The translations under genes and the position numbers were made by a program. Shown here one piece after another: positions 20,565 through 32,277 of a stretch of 64,000 nucleotides of DNA (positions within the stretch are counted from its first letter, which is position 1; every line of letters begins with the position of its first letter). Below the pieces are notes generated by a model. The model was not told where the DNA came from, made no database searches, and saw only the letters and a program-made list of their open reading frames with translations. The DNA is taken from contig JARKIP010000005.1 in the NCBI GenBank assembly GCA_029990175.1, positions 30,885,501-30,949,500 on the forward strand. The letters are read 5' to 3'. Source of the DNA: Petunia secreta (lineage: Eukaryota > Streptophyta > Magnoliopsida > Solanales > Solanaceae).

Positions 20565-23500
20565 ATGTCGGATAATGATGAATGTGGGGATTATGGCTCA
20601 TGTGGCGATGATGCGAGTTGCTATGACTCGTATGGTGATGATGGAGACTATGGTTCCTATGAGGGTGATGAAGGCCATTACTATGATGATGGAAACCATG
20701 GCTCCTATGTTGATGAAGCGGTTCACTATGATGATCGTGAAAATGATGAAGACTATGAGGCTCGTGATGAAGATTGTGATGGTGCCTATGCTTCTAGTCA
20801 AGAAATCGAAGATGGTGACGCTTCAAGGTACATTGATCCTACTTACTCTTCTTGTGATGAACTAGAGCATGATAGTGACATAGATAGGGATGATGATGAT
20901 GTTGAGTATATGAATTGTTCTTATGCATCTTCTATTGGTGTTGCTAATGGAGTACAAGGGAGTAGTGGAGGGCCTTCCATTAGTATGGGAGGTGGTGGTG
21001 GTTGTTCCGTGGGGAAGAAGAAGCTTGCATCTTCTAGGTACGCTAAGCGACCTAATGCTTCTAATTCTCATGTGTAGGATGGTTTGAGAAATGGTGTTGC
21101 TTTTGCTACAAAGGGGATGTATGCCGTGAGGGGCGTGGATGGTTGTAGTAGGAGTAGTGCTATGGGCTATGGAACCAAGGCGAGAGGCACTTATGGGTTC
21201 CATGGCAAGGTTCCTTCCTCGACTTCCAACAACATTTCTAATGTTGGGAGAGTGACGGGAAGTGGAGGTTGTTCTAGTGGTGATGCCACTAGTGGAGGGA
21301 TAAGGAAGACCCAAGTTGTTGGTGTTGACACTTGTGGGCGTCCAAATTCTCATTTGGGTGCCAATGTGCAAGACTTGGGTAGATGTAGGTTCGTTGTTGA
21401 GGTAGATGGTATTGGAGGATACTTGCTCAAAATTGGTGGTACCGATGCCAATTGTATTAGCACCTCTTTGGTTGATAGGCTTAGGATACCATGCCACAAG
21501 CTAGAGCATCCTTATGAGTATGATGGAGTGTGGGTTTCTAAGGAGGCTCGGGTACTCATATCTCATAGGAACTATAAATGCTATGTGTGGTGTGATGTGT
21601 ATCCCATGCGTCATATTGATGTGTGGATAGGTGACCGGTGGTTGGAGGGGAAGAGGGTGCAATATAGTGCGGTGAAGGGTGCATACCTTGTGGGCATAGG
21701 GCAAAGAGTTTATGACTTTGTGCCTTACCGGGCGAAGAGCCAAGTGCCTACTAGTGCGCCTTCTTTGGCTAGGCAAAGGAGCAAGGAGCAAGAACTTCAT
21801 TCCATGGTTGACAATGTGCAAACAAGAAGTCCTACAAACACAAGCAATGGTGGGACATGTGCTAGAAAAGGGTTGATAGACATCAACAAGGTGAACCCGA
21901 AACCACAAGTTTCAATTCCAAGTGGTTCACCAACGAAGAAGAAGGAGACGTCAAGTGATGAGTCTCCTAGTCCTAGATTCCGGGTTGACGTGAAGAGTCC
22001 ACCTACTCCGGCTATGGGTATTCTTGGGCCTCGTCCCAATTCGCCCGAATTTGAGAGACAAAAGATAGAGAGGAGTAAGGGAGTGACCGGTGACATTCCT
22101 CGAGTGGAAAAAGGAGAGGATGTGTTGAGTGATGTGAGCGGAATGTCACCACCCGAATCTACACCCGACCTTGAAAGAAAAATGAGGGAAAAGAAAGAGG
22201 GAAAAAAGAGTGAGGACACCCCTTATTCTAACCTTAACCCTTTACCTTTTTCTTCTACTTGTGTGAGTACTTGTGTAGGTATTCTTGGAGGCAAGCCGAT
22301 GGAGCCTCAACCATGTTCCGTGATGGAAAGACAAGGTGAAGGAGATGCCAAATGTGATCTACGAGGAGGAGAAGCTAGCCATGACGCTTCAAGTACATTG
22401 AGTGAGCCCGGATGCGACTCAAGTGTAAGTGTTAGTTCTTCTTCCCATGAGCCTATTACTTCCTTGTCTTGTGTTAGTGTTTGTAACAACTCTATGCTAG
22501 TTGATGATTTGCATGAGTATAATGTGTTTGCAACTAGTGTAGAGCCTTCGGGTCAACTTGTGTGTGAAATTGAACCACTAGTTGAGAGGGTTGAAAAGCC
22601 ACATCATGATGTGAGCTCGGTTTTCATTGAACCTCTCTTTAGTGAAGATGTTGTAGTTGACCTTGTTTGTGAACCTTGTTATGACACCCCACCCATATTT
22701 GATAAAGGAGAAGATGAATTGCATGATGATCTTATTCTTCCCTTTGATTGCTTAATTGATGGCGGTGGTTCCTTGTGTCGTAGTGAGGATGGATGTGACC
22801 TTGAGGAGTCCCTCGTGTGTGAGATGGATCGATTTATGTTTGATGACTCCTCGAGTGAGAGTGTAGGACCTAGTCTTGATTCTATGCTTTTGTATAACCA
22901 TGAATTTGAGGTACATGCTTTTACATTTCTAATGTTTGAAGGCAATCTCATTTGTGGTGGTGAATTGTATCGGACTAGGGTCGGTAGTAGAGTCGAACCT
23001 CCATGGTTTGTCAAGTTAGGCTCTATGGATGATCCAACGTTTGGAACTCCGAGTGAGGAGGGTGGTCTTGGTATTGGTCGTGATGACCTATCTTCTAGTA
23101 GTCCTAGCCTTCGTTGTGTGGACTATAATGATGAAGGACCTATTTTGGAGACCTTCTTTTGGAGCTTGTCCAATAAGGAGGATTGTCTTGGGGTTGATTT
23201 TGGAGGTGAGGAGGTACCTCTCGGTGTGTGTAAGAATGCTCTTAAGAAGGGGAGAGGAGTAGTCGATGTTAGTTGTGAATTGAACTACTTTACTTACTCC
23301 ATTCCATATGTTGAGCACACCTTGAGTGTTGAGCATGCCAAAGCCGATGTGTCACTTTGTGATAGAATTGCTTTGAAGGCTTGGTGTGATGGTGGGCTTA
23401 GGGGTCGTGGGGAATCTAATTGCTACATGCATATCCTCGATCTCTTTGCTTGTTTTGAAAATGAGTGCTTGTTCTTGTCGGGCCAAGACTATGTTGTCTC

Positions 23501-23606
23501 CTTTGGGGACATAAGCTTTTTCATAGGAATTGATGCTTGGCTCTATCACAAGAGCGTGTTTTCCATACACCTTGCACTCTTTCTTGTTAAGCTAACCTAC
23601 TTGTGA
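20565..23606 (+). pseudogene. RE6 acidic-head/dead-protease/X protein, one nonsense codon
   Basis: The ATG at 20565 sits at the position of the gag ATG in other elements. The head (about 130 codons) is rich in Asp, Tyr, Gly, Ser and Glu and likely disordered, followed by a short basic and Gly/Ser-rich part. At 21075-21077 a TAG replaces the GAG present in RE11, so translation would stop after 170 codons; the frame is otherwise open for 1013 codons. A retropepsin-like domain follows (about 21380-21740), but the Asp-Ser-Gly site is Gly-Gly-Thr (21435-21450). The X region then runs from about 22030, with PHHDVSS, CYDTPP, LEES, EPPWF and IDAWLYHKS blocks. No capsid, zinc knuckle or pol is found. 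This copy is probably inactive for protein, though its RNA could still be moved in trans. Confidence 0.85.
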
Positions 23607-23691
23607 AGTAGGAAAATTTTGGTTGTGCTTGCTTTGTTGTAGGTTTTGATGGTTCGATTTCGAGGACGAAATCCTTTCAAGAAGGGGAGGA
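23607..23691 (+). promoter_or_regulatory. RE6 3' untranslated segment with PPT
   Basis: Holds a TTGTAG acceptor-like site near 23642, the GATTTCGAGGACGAAATC inverted repeat and the PPT at 23679-23691. Confidence 0.8.
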
Positions 23692-24528
23692 TGATGCAAT
23701 ATAAAATGGCCTAAACGACAACCATCAAAAGCCAAGCTCGAGTGCACAACGGATACGAGTCAAGGCCTCCGGGAACGTCTTGGAAGATCATGCATTGGAG
23801 CGCCGAGGACGGAGGAAACAGGGCAGGAAAACAGGCAGCCCAAAACAGGGCAAAACAGGGGAGCACACTGGAAGCTCACTGCCTGAGGAAGAACAAGTGT
23901 TCTTCGCGATCGCGACCATGTCTCACGCGATCGCGAAGAGGAATGGTTTGGCCTGCGCGACAGCGCCCCTTGAACGCGAAGGCGAAGGCAAAGTTGATAG
24001 AGATCGTGAGGCTGCTGAAGACTTGCGCGATCGCGAGCCTATTGGCGCGATCGCGATGTTGATTATTTTGCTCTGCGCGATCGCGTCCTCCCTAGCGCGA
24101 TCGCGATGAAGAGAAGTTGAGCAGCGGACCAGAATCAGCTTCAAGGGCCATTTTTGTCCATTTTCAGTGTAAATGTATATATAGCACAATTGCTCTTCAT
24201 TTCATTAGTTTTAGCTTGAATTGAATAGAGAGAAGAGAGAATTAGACAAGGCCGAGCCTTTCTAGTCCGAAGCCCGAGGCTTCATGTATCTCGTTAACTT
24301 GGAACCTATGGCGATCGACACCTAGTTGAGTCCATTGTAAGGTTCGAGTTTCACTTTCTCCCTTTTGGATTATTAATTCATGTCTTGAATTTATTAATCC
24401 GTTCTTTCTTCTCGTTTCTTGACTCCCCAATCCTTGTTTCCCGATATCTTTGATATCATCTATCTAGTTATTTATCGCTTCCGCATATTTGTATCGTGTT
24501 TAGCTTCCGCGTATTTTGGGTTGCATCA
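23692..24528 (+). repeat. RE6 3' LTR (837 bp)
   Basis: Same length as the 5' LTR with two visible substitutions (AGGGCAGG for AGGGTAGG; CTGGAAGC for CTGGGAGC). Palindromes at about 23901-24110. Confidence 0.93.
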
Positions 24529-24533
24529 ATGTG

Positions 24534-25729
24534 GATGAACACATGTTCGATGTCGTGCCTATGCAAGCATGCCACCTACTCTTTGGTAGGCCTTGGCAAT
24601 TTGATCGACGTGTGGTTCATAATGGTCATGCCAACACCTATACGGTGACGCATGAGGGGAAAAAGTTCGTGATCCAACCCCTAACTCCCAAGCAAGTGAG
24701 TGATGACTACAAACGAATGCGGGAGTTGAGGGAAAGGGCTAAAGCGAAGTCACCCATTGTACTTGAACCCGAGGCAAACAATTTCATTGTTTTGCCAATG
24801 CATGATGAAAATGGGAGTCACTCCACTCCAATTGAGAGAGAAAAGATAGAGAGAAGTGAGGGAGTGACCGGTGACAATCCAAGAGAGGAAAAAGGAGAGG
24901 ATTTGAGGAGTGATGTGAGGGGATTGTCACCACAAACTACACTTGACCATGAGGTAAAATTGAGAGAGATGAGAGGTGAGGAAGGAAAAATTGAGAGTGA
25001 GAGCACCCATTGTTCTAACCCTTCTTTATCTTCTATCTCTTCTTGTGAAAGTTCTTGTATAGGTACAATTGAAGACAAGTCATTGGAGCCTCAATGTGAG
25101 CTTCATGAAGGAGGAGTTGCATATGACACTTCAAATCTTGAGAGTGATCAAGAAAGTACTACAAATGTAAGTGTTGCTTCACCTTTTCATGGGCCTACTA
25201 GCTACTTGTCTTGTAATGACTCAACACTAGTTGGTGTTTTTGATGCATCTAGTGAGTATACCACTAGTGAAGAGTCTAGTTGTCAACTTGAGTGTGCTTG
25301 TGAAACACTAGTTGAGAGGGATGCTATGCCACATCATGATGTGAGCTCATTGTTCATTGAACCCCTCCCTAGTGTAGATTTGATAGTTGACCATGATTGT
25401 GACCTTTGCTATGACACACCGCCAGCCTTTGACATAGGGAAAGATGAGGTAGTTGACCATTCCCTAATTGATATGCTTCTATTTGGTGGTCCAATGTGTT
25501 GTGGTGATGATGGTCTTGTCCTTGAGGAGTCCAAATTGCATGAATTGGACAAGGTTGTTCGTGATGACTCCTCAGGTGAACCTAGTCTTGATAGCTCGTC
25601 TATGTTTTATCATGATAGTGAGATGCATGTTTTTACCAATCCCTTATTTGAAGGCATTCTCACTAGTGGATATGACTTGTATCGGACTAGGGTGGGTGGT
25701 CAAATGGAACCCCCATGGTGTGAAGGGTT
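24534..25729 (+). CDS. RE4 protease end and X region (piece 3)
   Basis: Continues the RE4 frame after RE6. It starts with DEHMFDVVPMQ, the C-terminal half of the retropepsin with the GRPW block, then the post-protease linker and most of the X region up to EPPWCEGF. It is almost identical to RE1 421-1620, with a small number of substitutions such as an extra CYDTPPA variant. It is cut by RE7 at 25729 (TSD GGGTT, 25725-25729) and resumes at 39299. No stop is present in this piece. X has no recognised domain. Confidence 0.85.
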
Positions 25730-26482
25730 TGATAAGGGGTAAACCCACGAAAGCGATAAAAGATAAAAGCGAGACGAGACTTACACTAAAGTTCGAGTAG
25801 CAACGAAGAACTTGTTCCGTTACACCCCAAACGATTGGAAAGAATCACCTAACACTATGCAACTATCCTCAAGAGACACGAGGCTCAAGCAAATAGAATG
25901 ATCGAAGATGGATTGAAGAGCAACTTGGATTCATCCAATTGATTTCAAGCCAAAAAGAGTTACAAGTGTTTGAGAGCAATGCTCATTAATGTTCTTTGTT
26001 CAAAGTAAGGTAAATGCAATAAATGAAAGAGGGGTGTTATAAATACACCCCTTTACAAGGTTTTCCTAGTTTCTGGTCCGAGACTGCCAAAGTGTTCATC
26101 GCGATCGCGCATGGTTATACGCGATCGCGAGGCACACTTAAAAACTAGTTGCGCGATCGCGCAAGACATGGCGCGAAGGCGAAGAGCAAAAAGAGAATCT
26201 TCGCGATCGCGAAGGTATTCACGCGATCGCGAAGAACAAAAATCCAGCTTCAGGCAGTAAGCTCAGCAGAATTCCCCTGTTTTGGCCCTGTTTTGGTCCC
26301 CTGCTTCTTGCTCTGTTTCCTGCCCTGTTTCAACGTTGATTGAGCTCCAATGCATCGTTTTCAAGTCTTCTCCCGAGCTCGTATCGTCCATGCCCTTCCG
26401 GATCAAGTGTAAGTGAGCATCATGAAGTGCTTTGGCTTGGCTTCTCGTAAAGGGTCTTGTGACGGTGGTTTGCCCCGCATCA
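25730..26482 (-). repeat. RE7 3' LTR (753 bp)
   Basis: On the minus strand starts TGATGCGGGGCAAACC and ends TACCCCTTATCA. GCGATCGC palindromes lie at about 26095-26240. An AT-rich TATA-like box is near 26038-26050 inside a larger palindrome (GGGGTGTTATAAATACACCCC in two halves). One visible difference from the 5' LTR (near 26400 versus 39208). Confidence 0.92.
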
Positions 26483-27186
26483 TCCTCCCCTTCTTGAGAA
26501 GATTTCGTCCTCGAAATTGTAGCGTCAACCTCCACGACATTGTCCTCCACGGTGCCATTACCTACATCAAAAGGAGCCAAGTCACTAACATTAAAAGTGT
26601 TTGAAATAGCATACTCACTTGGCAAATCGATCACATAGGCGTTGTTGTTGATCTTGGATATCACTTGGAAGGGTCCATCTCCCCGGGGTGCCAATTTCCC
26701 TTTCCTGAGGTTTGGAAACCTTTCCTTGCGGAAATGCACCCACACCCAATCTCCTTTCTTGAGTTCCAGCTTCTTCCTCCCCTTGTTCTTCTTGAGGGCA
26801 ACCTTGTCATAGGCTTCCTCCAAGCGCTTCCTCGTCTTGGCATGGATTTCAAGCATGGCTTTAGCACGGGTTTCACCTTCAAAATTAACAACCATTTCCT
26901 TGGGCAAAGGGGTTAGATCAAGGGGAATCAAAGGATTAAACCCATAAACGCACTCAAACGGAGTCAAGCCAATCATGCTATGCAATGTACGGTTATAAGC
27001 AAACTCCATAAGAGGTAACTTGTCAACCCAAGTCCCGGCCTTACCTCGGGTCATGGCTCTAAGGAGAGCACCCAAGGTTCGGTTCACCACTTCGGTTTGA
27101 CCATCCGTTTGGGGGTGGTGGGACGTGGAGAACAACAACTTGGTGCCAAGAGCACCCCAAAGACACCTCCAAAAATGGCTAAGGAA
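26263..27186 (-). CDS. RE7 pol C-terminus (end of integrase core and tail)
   Basis: The C-terminal 307 codons of RE7 gag-pol, after the RE8 insertion; removal of RE8 and one CTTAG copy restores the frame exactly (1681 aa in total). It holds the third catalytic residue of integrase, Glu in TDGQTEVVNR, the LHAKTRKRLEEAYDKV helix region, the GPFQVISKINNNAYVIDLP module and a tail with SRTKSSQEGEDD (coding the PPT) and TRSQAK. About the last 73 codons lie inside the 3' LTR, as known for CRM-clade elements. No recognisable chromodomain of the usual type is seen. Integrase joins cDNA to chromosomal DNA, and its C-terminal tail directs target choice in related elements. Confidence 0.9.
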   Translation of the reverse strand, partial: FLSHFWRCLWGALGTKLLFSTSHHPQTDGQTEVVNRTLGALLRAMTRGKAGTWVDKLPLMEFAYNRTLHSMIGLTPFECVYGFNPLIPLDLTPLPKEMVVNFEGETRAKAMLEIHAKTRKRLEEAYDKVALKKNKGRKKLELKKGDWVWVHFRKERFPNLRKGKLAPRGDGPFQVISKINNNAYVIDLPSEYAISNTFNVSDLAPFDVGNGTVEDNVVEVDATISRTKSSQEGEDDAGQTTVTRPFTRSQAKALHDAHLHLIRKGMDDTSSGEDLKTMHWSSINVETGQETEQEAGDQNRAKTGEFC

Positions 27187-27191
27187 CTTAG

Positions 27192-28030
27192 TGATGCAAC
27201 CCAAAACGAGCGGAAGCTAAAAACGACACAAACAATGCGGAAGCGATAAATAACTAGATAGGTGATATCAATGATATCGGGGAAACAAGGATTGGGGAGT
27301 CAAGAAACGAGAAGAAAGAACGGATTAATGAATTCAAGACATGAATTAATAATCCAAAAGGGAGAAAGTGAAACTCGAACCTTACAATGGACTCAACTAG
27401 GTGTCGATCGCCATAGGTTCCAAGTTAACGAGATACATGAAGCCTCGGGCTTCGGACTAGAAAGGCTCGGCCTTCTCTAATTCTCTCTTCTCTCTATTCA
27501 ATTCAAGCTAAAACTAATGAAATGAAGAGCAAATGTGCTATATATACATTTTCACTAAAAATGGACAAAAATGGCCCTGCAGCTGATTCTGGTTCGCTGA
27601 GCAAACTCTCTTCATCGCGATCGCGCCAGGGAGGCTCGCGATCGCGCAGGCAACAACGCTAGGCATCGCGATCGCGCAGATGGCTCGCGATCGCGCAGGT
27701 CTCCATTATCTTCTCGTTCTTCAGCATCCTCAGCTTCGCCTTCGCGCTCAAGGTCACGCTGTCGCGCAGGCCAACTCAATACTCTTCGCGATCGCGTGAG
27801 AAGTGGTCGCGATCGCGAAGAACAAAAGTTCTTCCTTAGGCAGTGAGCTCCCAGTGTGCTCCCCTGTTTTGCCCTGTTTTGGGCTGCCTGTTTTCCTGCC
27901 CTGTTTCCTCCGTCCTCGGCGCTCCAATGCATGATCTTCCAAGACGTTCCCGGAGGCCTTGACTCGTATCCGTTGTGCACTCGAGCTTGGCTTTTGATGG
28001 TTGTCGTTTAGGCCATTTTATATTGCATCA
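27192..28030 (-). repeat. RE8 3' LTR (839 bp)
   Basis: On the minus strand starts TGATGCAATATAAAATGG and ends TTTTGGGTTGCATCA, with GCGATCGC palindromes at about 27612-27820 and a TATATATA-type box near 27538-27546. R/U5 is class B. One base (CCCTGCAG versus CCCTACAG) differs from the 5' LTR. Confidence 0.93.
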
Positions 28031-28115
28031 TCCTCCCCTTCTTGAAAGGATTTCGTCCTCGAAATCGAACCATCAAAACCTACAATCAAAGCAAGCACAA
28101 CCAAAATTTCCTACT
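28031..28115 (-). promoter_or_regulatory. RE8 3' untranslated segment with PPT
   Basis: Minus-strand PPT (complement of 28031-28043) preceded by the GATTTCGAGGACGAAATC inverted repeat and a TTGTAG acceptor-like site. Confidence 0.8.
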
Positions 28116-31100
28116 TCACAAGTAGGTTAGCTTAACAAGAAAGAGTGCAAGGTGTGTGGAAAACACGCTCTTGTGATAGAGCCAAGCATCAATACCTATG
28201 AAAAAGCTTATGTCCCCAAAAGAGACAACATGGTCTTGGCTCGACAAGAACAAGCACTCATTTTCAAAACAAGCAAAGAGATCAAAGTCATGCAAGATGT
28301 AGCAATCAAATGTCCTATGACCCCTAAGCTTACTAGCAACACACCAAGCCTTCAAATCAAGTTTATCACAATGTGACACATTGGCTTTGGTATGTCCATC
28401 ACTCAAGGTGTGCTCAACATATGGGATGGAGTAAGTAAAATAGTTCAATTCACAACTAACATCAACTACTCCACTCCCCTCCTTAAGAGCATTCTTACAC
28501 ACACCGAGAGATACCTCCTCACCTCCCAAATCAACTCCAAGACAATCCCCCTCACTAGGCAAACTCCAAAGGAAAATCTCCAAAATAGGTTCTTCATCAT
28601 TATAGTCCACACAATGAAGGCTAGGACCACTAGAAGAAAGGTCAACACGACCAATATCAAGGCTACTCTCCTCACTTGGAGTTCCAAACGTCGGATCATC
28701 CATAGAGCCTAACTTTACAAACCATGGAGGTTCGACTCTACTATCGACTCTAGTCCGATATAATTCACCACCACAAATGAGATTGCCTTCAAACAATAGA
28801 AATGTAAAGGCATGCACCTCAAATTCATGGTTACGCAAAAGCATAGAATCAAGACTAGGTCCTTCACTCTCACTCAAGGAGTCATCGAAAATAAATCGAT
28901 CCATCTCACACTCTAGAGACTCCTCAAGGGTACATCCACCCTCACTACGACACAAGAGACCACCACTATCAATTAAGCAATCAAAGGGAAGAATAAGATT
29001 ATCATGAAATTCATCTTCACCTTTATCAAATATGGGTGGGGTGTCATAACAAGGTTCACAAACAAGGTCAACTACGACTTCTTCACTAAAGAGAGGTTCA
29101 ATGAAAATCGAGCTCACATCATGATGTGGCTTTTCAACCCTCTCAACTAGTGGTTCAATTTCACACACAAGTTGACCCGAAGGCTCTACACTAGTTGCAA
29201 ACACATTATACTCATGTAAATCATCAACTAGCATAGAGATGTTACAAACAAGATCACAAGACAAGGGAGTTTCGTGCTTAAGGGAAGAAGGACTATCACA
29301 TACCTTTGAGTCGCGCTCGGGCTCACTCAATGTACTTGAAAGATCATGGGTAGTTCCTTCACCGTGTAGCTCACATTCGGCATCTCCTTCACCTTGTCTT
29401 TCCATCACGGAACATGGTTGAGGCTCCATCGGTTTGCCTCCAAGAATCCCTACACAAGAATTCAAACAAGTAGAAGAAAAAGCAAAAGGGTTAAGGTTAG
29501 AATAAGGGGTGTCCTCACTCTCATTTTTTCTTTTTCCCTCTTTCTTTTCCCTCATTTTCTTTTCAAGGTCGGGTGTAGATTCGGGTGGTGACAACCCACT
29601 CACATCACTCATCACTACCTCTCCTTTTTCCACTCGAGAGTTGTCACCGGTCGCTCCCTTACTCCTCTCTATCTTTTGTCTCTCAAATTCGGGCGAATTG
29701 GGACGAGGCCCAAGAATACCCATAGCCGGAGTAGGTGGACTCTTCACGTCAACCCGGAATCTAGGACTTGGAGACTCATCACTTGAGGTCTCCTTCTTCT
29801 TCATTGGTGAACCACTTGGTTTTGATATTTGTGGTTGGTTCACCTTGTTGACAATTGCCAACTCTTTTCTAGCACTTGTCCCACCACTTCTTGTAATTGT
29901 AGGACTCCTCGTTTGCACCTTTTCAACCATGGAATGAAGTTCTTGCTCCTCGCTCCTTTGCATAGCCAAAGAAGGGGCACTAGTAGGCACTCGGCTCCTC
30001 GCCCGGTAAGGCACAAAGTCATAGACTCTTTGCCCTACGCCCACAAGATACGCACCCTTCACCACACTATATTGCACCCTCTTCCCCTCCAACCACGGCT
30101 CACCCATCCACACATCAACATGACGCATGGGATACACGTCACACCAAACATAGCATTTATAACCTCTATGAGATATGAGTACCCGAGCCTCCTTAGAAAC
30201 CCACACTCCATCATACTCATAAGGATGCTCTAGCTTATGGCATGGTATCCTAAGCCTATCAACCAAAGAGGTGCTAATACAATTGGCATCGGTACCACCA
30301 ATCTTGAGCAAGTATCCTCCAATACCATCTACCTCAACAACGAACCTACATCTACCCAAGTCTTGCACATTGGCACCCAAATGAGAATTTGGACGCCCAC
30401 AAGTGTCAACACCAACAACTTGGGTCTTCCTTATCCCTCCACTAGTGGCATCACCACTAGAACAACCTCCACTTCCCGTCACTCTCCCAACATTAGAAAT
30501 GTTGTTGGAAGTCGAGGAAGGAACCTTGCCATGGAACCCATAAGTGCCTCTCGCCTTGGTTCCGTGGCCCATAGCACTACTCCTACTACAACCATCCACG
30601 CCCCTCACGGCATACATCCCCTTTGTAGCAAAAGCAACACCATTTCTCAAACCATCCTCCACATGGGCATTAGAAGCATTAGGTCGCTTAGCGTACCTAG
30701 AAGGTGCAAGCTTCTTCTTCCCCATGGAACAACCACCACCACCTCCCATACTAATGGAAGGCCCTCTACTACTCCCTTGTACACCGTTAGCAACACTAAG
30801 AGAAGATGCATAAGAATAATCCATATGTTCAACATCATCATCAACTCTATCTATGTCACTACCATCAATATCAAATTCTTCACAAGAAGAGTAAGTAGGA
30901 TCATCATACCTTGAAGCGTCACTATTCTCGGGTTCTTGACTAGAAGCATTAGATTCATCAAATTCATCTTCATGAGCTTCATAGTCGTCATCAACCTCAC
31001 GATCATCATAGTGAACCTCTTCATCTTCATAGGAGCCATGGTTTCCATCATCAAAGTAATGACCATCATCCTCACCGTAGGAACCATAGTCTCCATCATC

Positions 31101-31172
31101 ACCATACGAGTCATAGCAACTCGCATCATCGCCACATGAGCCATAATCTACTCCATCATCAATATCCGACAT
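28116..31172 (-). CDS. RE8 acidic-head/dead-protease/X protein (about 1018 aa)
   Basis: The ATG at 31172-31170 is at the same place as in RE6 and RE11; an in-frame upstream ATG at 31247 is less likely because it lies in conserved leader. The frame is intact. The head is Asp/Tyr/Gly/Ser/Glu-rich and probably disordered, then a basic GKKKLAPSRYAKRP segment and a Gly/Ser-rich part. The retropepsin-like domain keeps its surroundings (CRFVVEVDG, then MGEPW in place of FGRPW), but Gly-Gly-Thr replaces Asp-Ser-Gly (complement of 30283-30300), so it cannot work as an aspartic protease. The X region follows with PHHDVSS, CYDTPP, LEES, EPPWF and IDAWLYHKS. No capsid, zinc knuckle, RT or integrase. Its function is unknown; an RNA-binding or particle role in place of gag is a guess. 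Confidence 0.82.
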   Translation of the reverse strand: MSDIDDGVDYGSCGDDASCYDSYGDDGDYGSYGEDDGHYFDDGNHGSYEDEEVHYDDREVDDDYEAHEDEFDESNASSQEPENSDASRYDDPTYSSCEEFDIDGSDIDRVDDDVEHMDYSYASSLSVANGVQGSSRGPSISMGGGGGCSMGKKKLAPSRYAKRPNASNAHVEDGLRNGVAFATKGMYAVRGVDGCSRSSAMGHGTKARGTYGFHGKVPSSTSNNISNVGRVTGSGGCSSGDATSGGIRKTQVVGVDTCGRPNSHLGANVQDLGRCRFVVEVDGIGGYLLKIGGTDANCISTSLVDRLRIPCHKLEHPYEYDGVWVSKEARVLISHRGYKCYVWCDVYPMRHVDVWMGEPWLEGKRVQYSVVKGAYLVGVGQRVYDFVPYRARSRVPTSAPSLAMQRSEEQELHSMVEKVQTRSPTITRSGGTSARKELAIVNKVNQPQISKPSGSPMKKKETSSDESPSPRFRVDVKSPPTPAMGILGPRPNSPEFERQKIERSKGATGDNSRVEKGEVVMSDVSGLSPPESTPDLEKKMREKKEGKRKNESEDTPYSNLNPFAFSSTCLNSCVGILGGKPMEPQPCSVMERQGEGDAECELHGEGTTHDLSSTLSEPERDSKVCDSPSSLKHETPLSCDLVCNISMLVDDLHEYNVFATSVEPSGQLVCEIEPLVERVEKPHHDVSSIFIEPLFSEEVVVDLVCEPCYDTPPIFDKGEDEFHDNLILPFDCLIDSGGLLCRSEGGCTLEESLECEMDRFIFDDSLSESEGPSLDSMLLRNHEFEVHAFTFLLFEGNLICGGELYRTRVDSRVEPPWFVKLGSMDDPTFGTPSEESSLDIGRVDLSSSGPSLHCVDYNDEEPILEIFLWSLPSEGDCLGVDLGGEEVSLGVCKNALKEGSGVVDVSCELNYFTYSIPYVEHTLSDGHTKANVSHCDKLDLKAWCVASKLRGHRTFDCYILHDFDLFACFENECLFLSSQDHVVSFGDISFFIGIDAWLYHKSVFSTHLALFLVKLTYL

Positions 31173-32277
31173 TGTTGCAATCACCAAAGAACAAAACCTC
31201 CCAAAAGTCACTCCCTCACGTGTATCACTCAATATATGTACACTCAAGAGCGAGGCCTTATCAACTTGGGAACCAAGGTAATCACAACTAGCATGTCCAA
31301 GTTAAAGTTCGGAATGGAATTAATGAGACTCTATGTACGGACGGCTATTTAAAGTGCGCACTTGAGGCCAAAAGGAGTTCTACGACTCTTCTTTGAATTC
31401 TAATCTCCTCTACGCACGAATACCTAATACGCTAAAGGATTAGTGTCTTTCAAGTAGGCCAATTACCTTCAAAACACTAACCAAGAGGTACGGTAGAAAA
31501 CGGGACACAAAAGATTTGACTCGAATCGGCACCAAACGGATTTGGAATCGGATGAAAATTTGTTTGTGATCTACAAACTCATCATATTTAATGTTCCAAT
31601 TGGAGTCATGATGTTTGGAATCTGTTCGGAAGCCGTTGCGAACATTCTGTCCCAAAACTGGAATTCTGAAATTTTTTTTTGTTCTTCGCTATCGCGACCA
31701 GACGCGCGCGATCGCGAAGGGTTAATTTTTCAAAAAATAATTTTGTTCTTCGCTATCGCGAAATTGCTCTTCGCGATCGCGAAGGGTTAATCCCTGCACT
31801 TTCACAGCAGCTCAAAAACGGGTTTTTGGGCGATTTTGGCCAAATTTTTGGCTCGATTACAACCCGAAACACAAAACCAACGATACCCAAAGGTGTATAC
31901 AACTATAACAACCAATCCCCAATAGTTTTCAACTCCAAACAAACAACAACAAGCTTCGATTCAAGATTGAAGCGTTTTCAAGAATTTTCAAACTTTTGGA
32001 TTTTGATTTTCGAAATTTTTGAATCGTAACACCAAAACACGAGATATGGGTATCAAAACGACGGGATTACAACAAGGAACAAACCCCACTACTTTTTAAC
32101 ACTCGGGGATTCGTATCCAACCCGCTCCACCAATTTTTTTCAACTTTTCTAGTTTTTCAATTTTTTTGTTTTTCTTCAATTTTCAAGAACAAACAACAAC
32201 ACAATAACGATACTAACACGTTGAACAAGGAACGGGGGTTTGTAAGAACATAACCCGAGCCTTGCTCTGATACCAAC
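31173..32277 (-). promoter_or_regulatory. RE8 5' leader with primer-binding site
   Basis: PBS is the complement of 32264-32275. The palindrome array (complement of about 31684-31784) is GCGATCGC and CGCTATCGCG boxes. Imperfect repeat units with GGTATC/GATACC lie around 31880-32110. Confidence 0.75.

Larger units (their letters stand above)
18631..24528 (+). mobile_element. RE6: non-autonomous element with acidic head, complete
   Basis: Bounded by TSD ATGTG (18626-18630 and 24529-24533). It has two 837-bp LTRs, PBS, leader, one frame of about 1013 codons with a single stop, and a PPT at 23679-23691. It has no gag, zinc knuckle or pol. It is the same kind as RE8 and RE11. Confidence 0.95.

Noticed and set aside
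20862..21497. Long antisense frame (about 211 codons), also at 30237-30914 and 51416-52084
   Set aside because: It is the mirror of the acidic/protease-like region of RE6, RE8 and RE11; codon bias of the sense frame (GAT, GGT, GTT) creates open antisense frames. No own start context or conserved domain.
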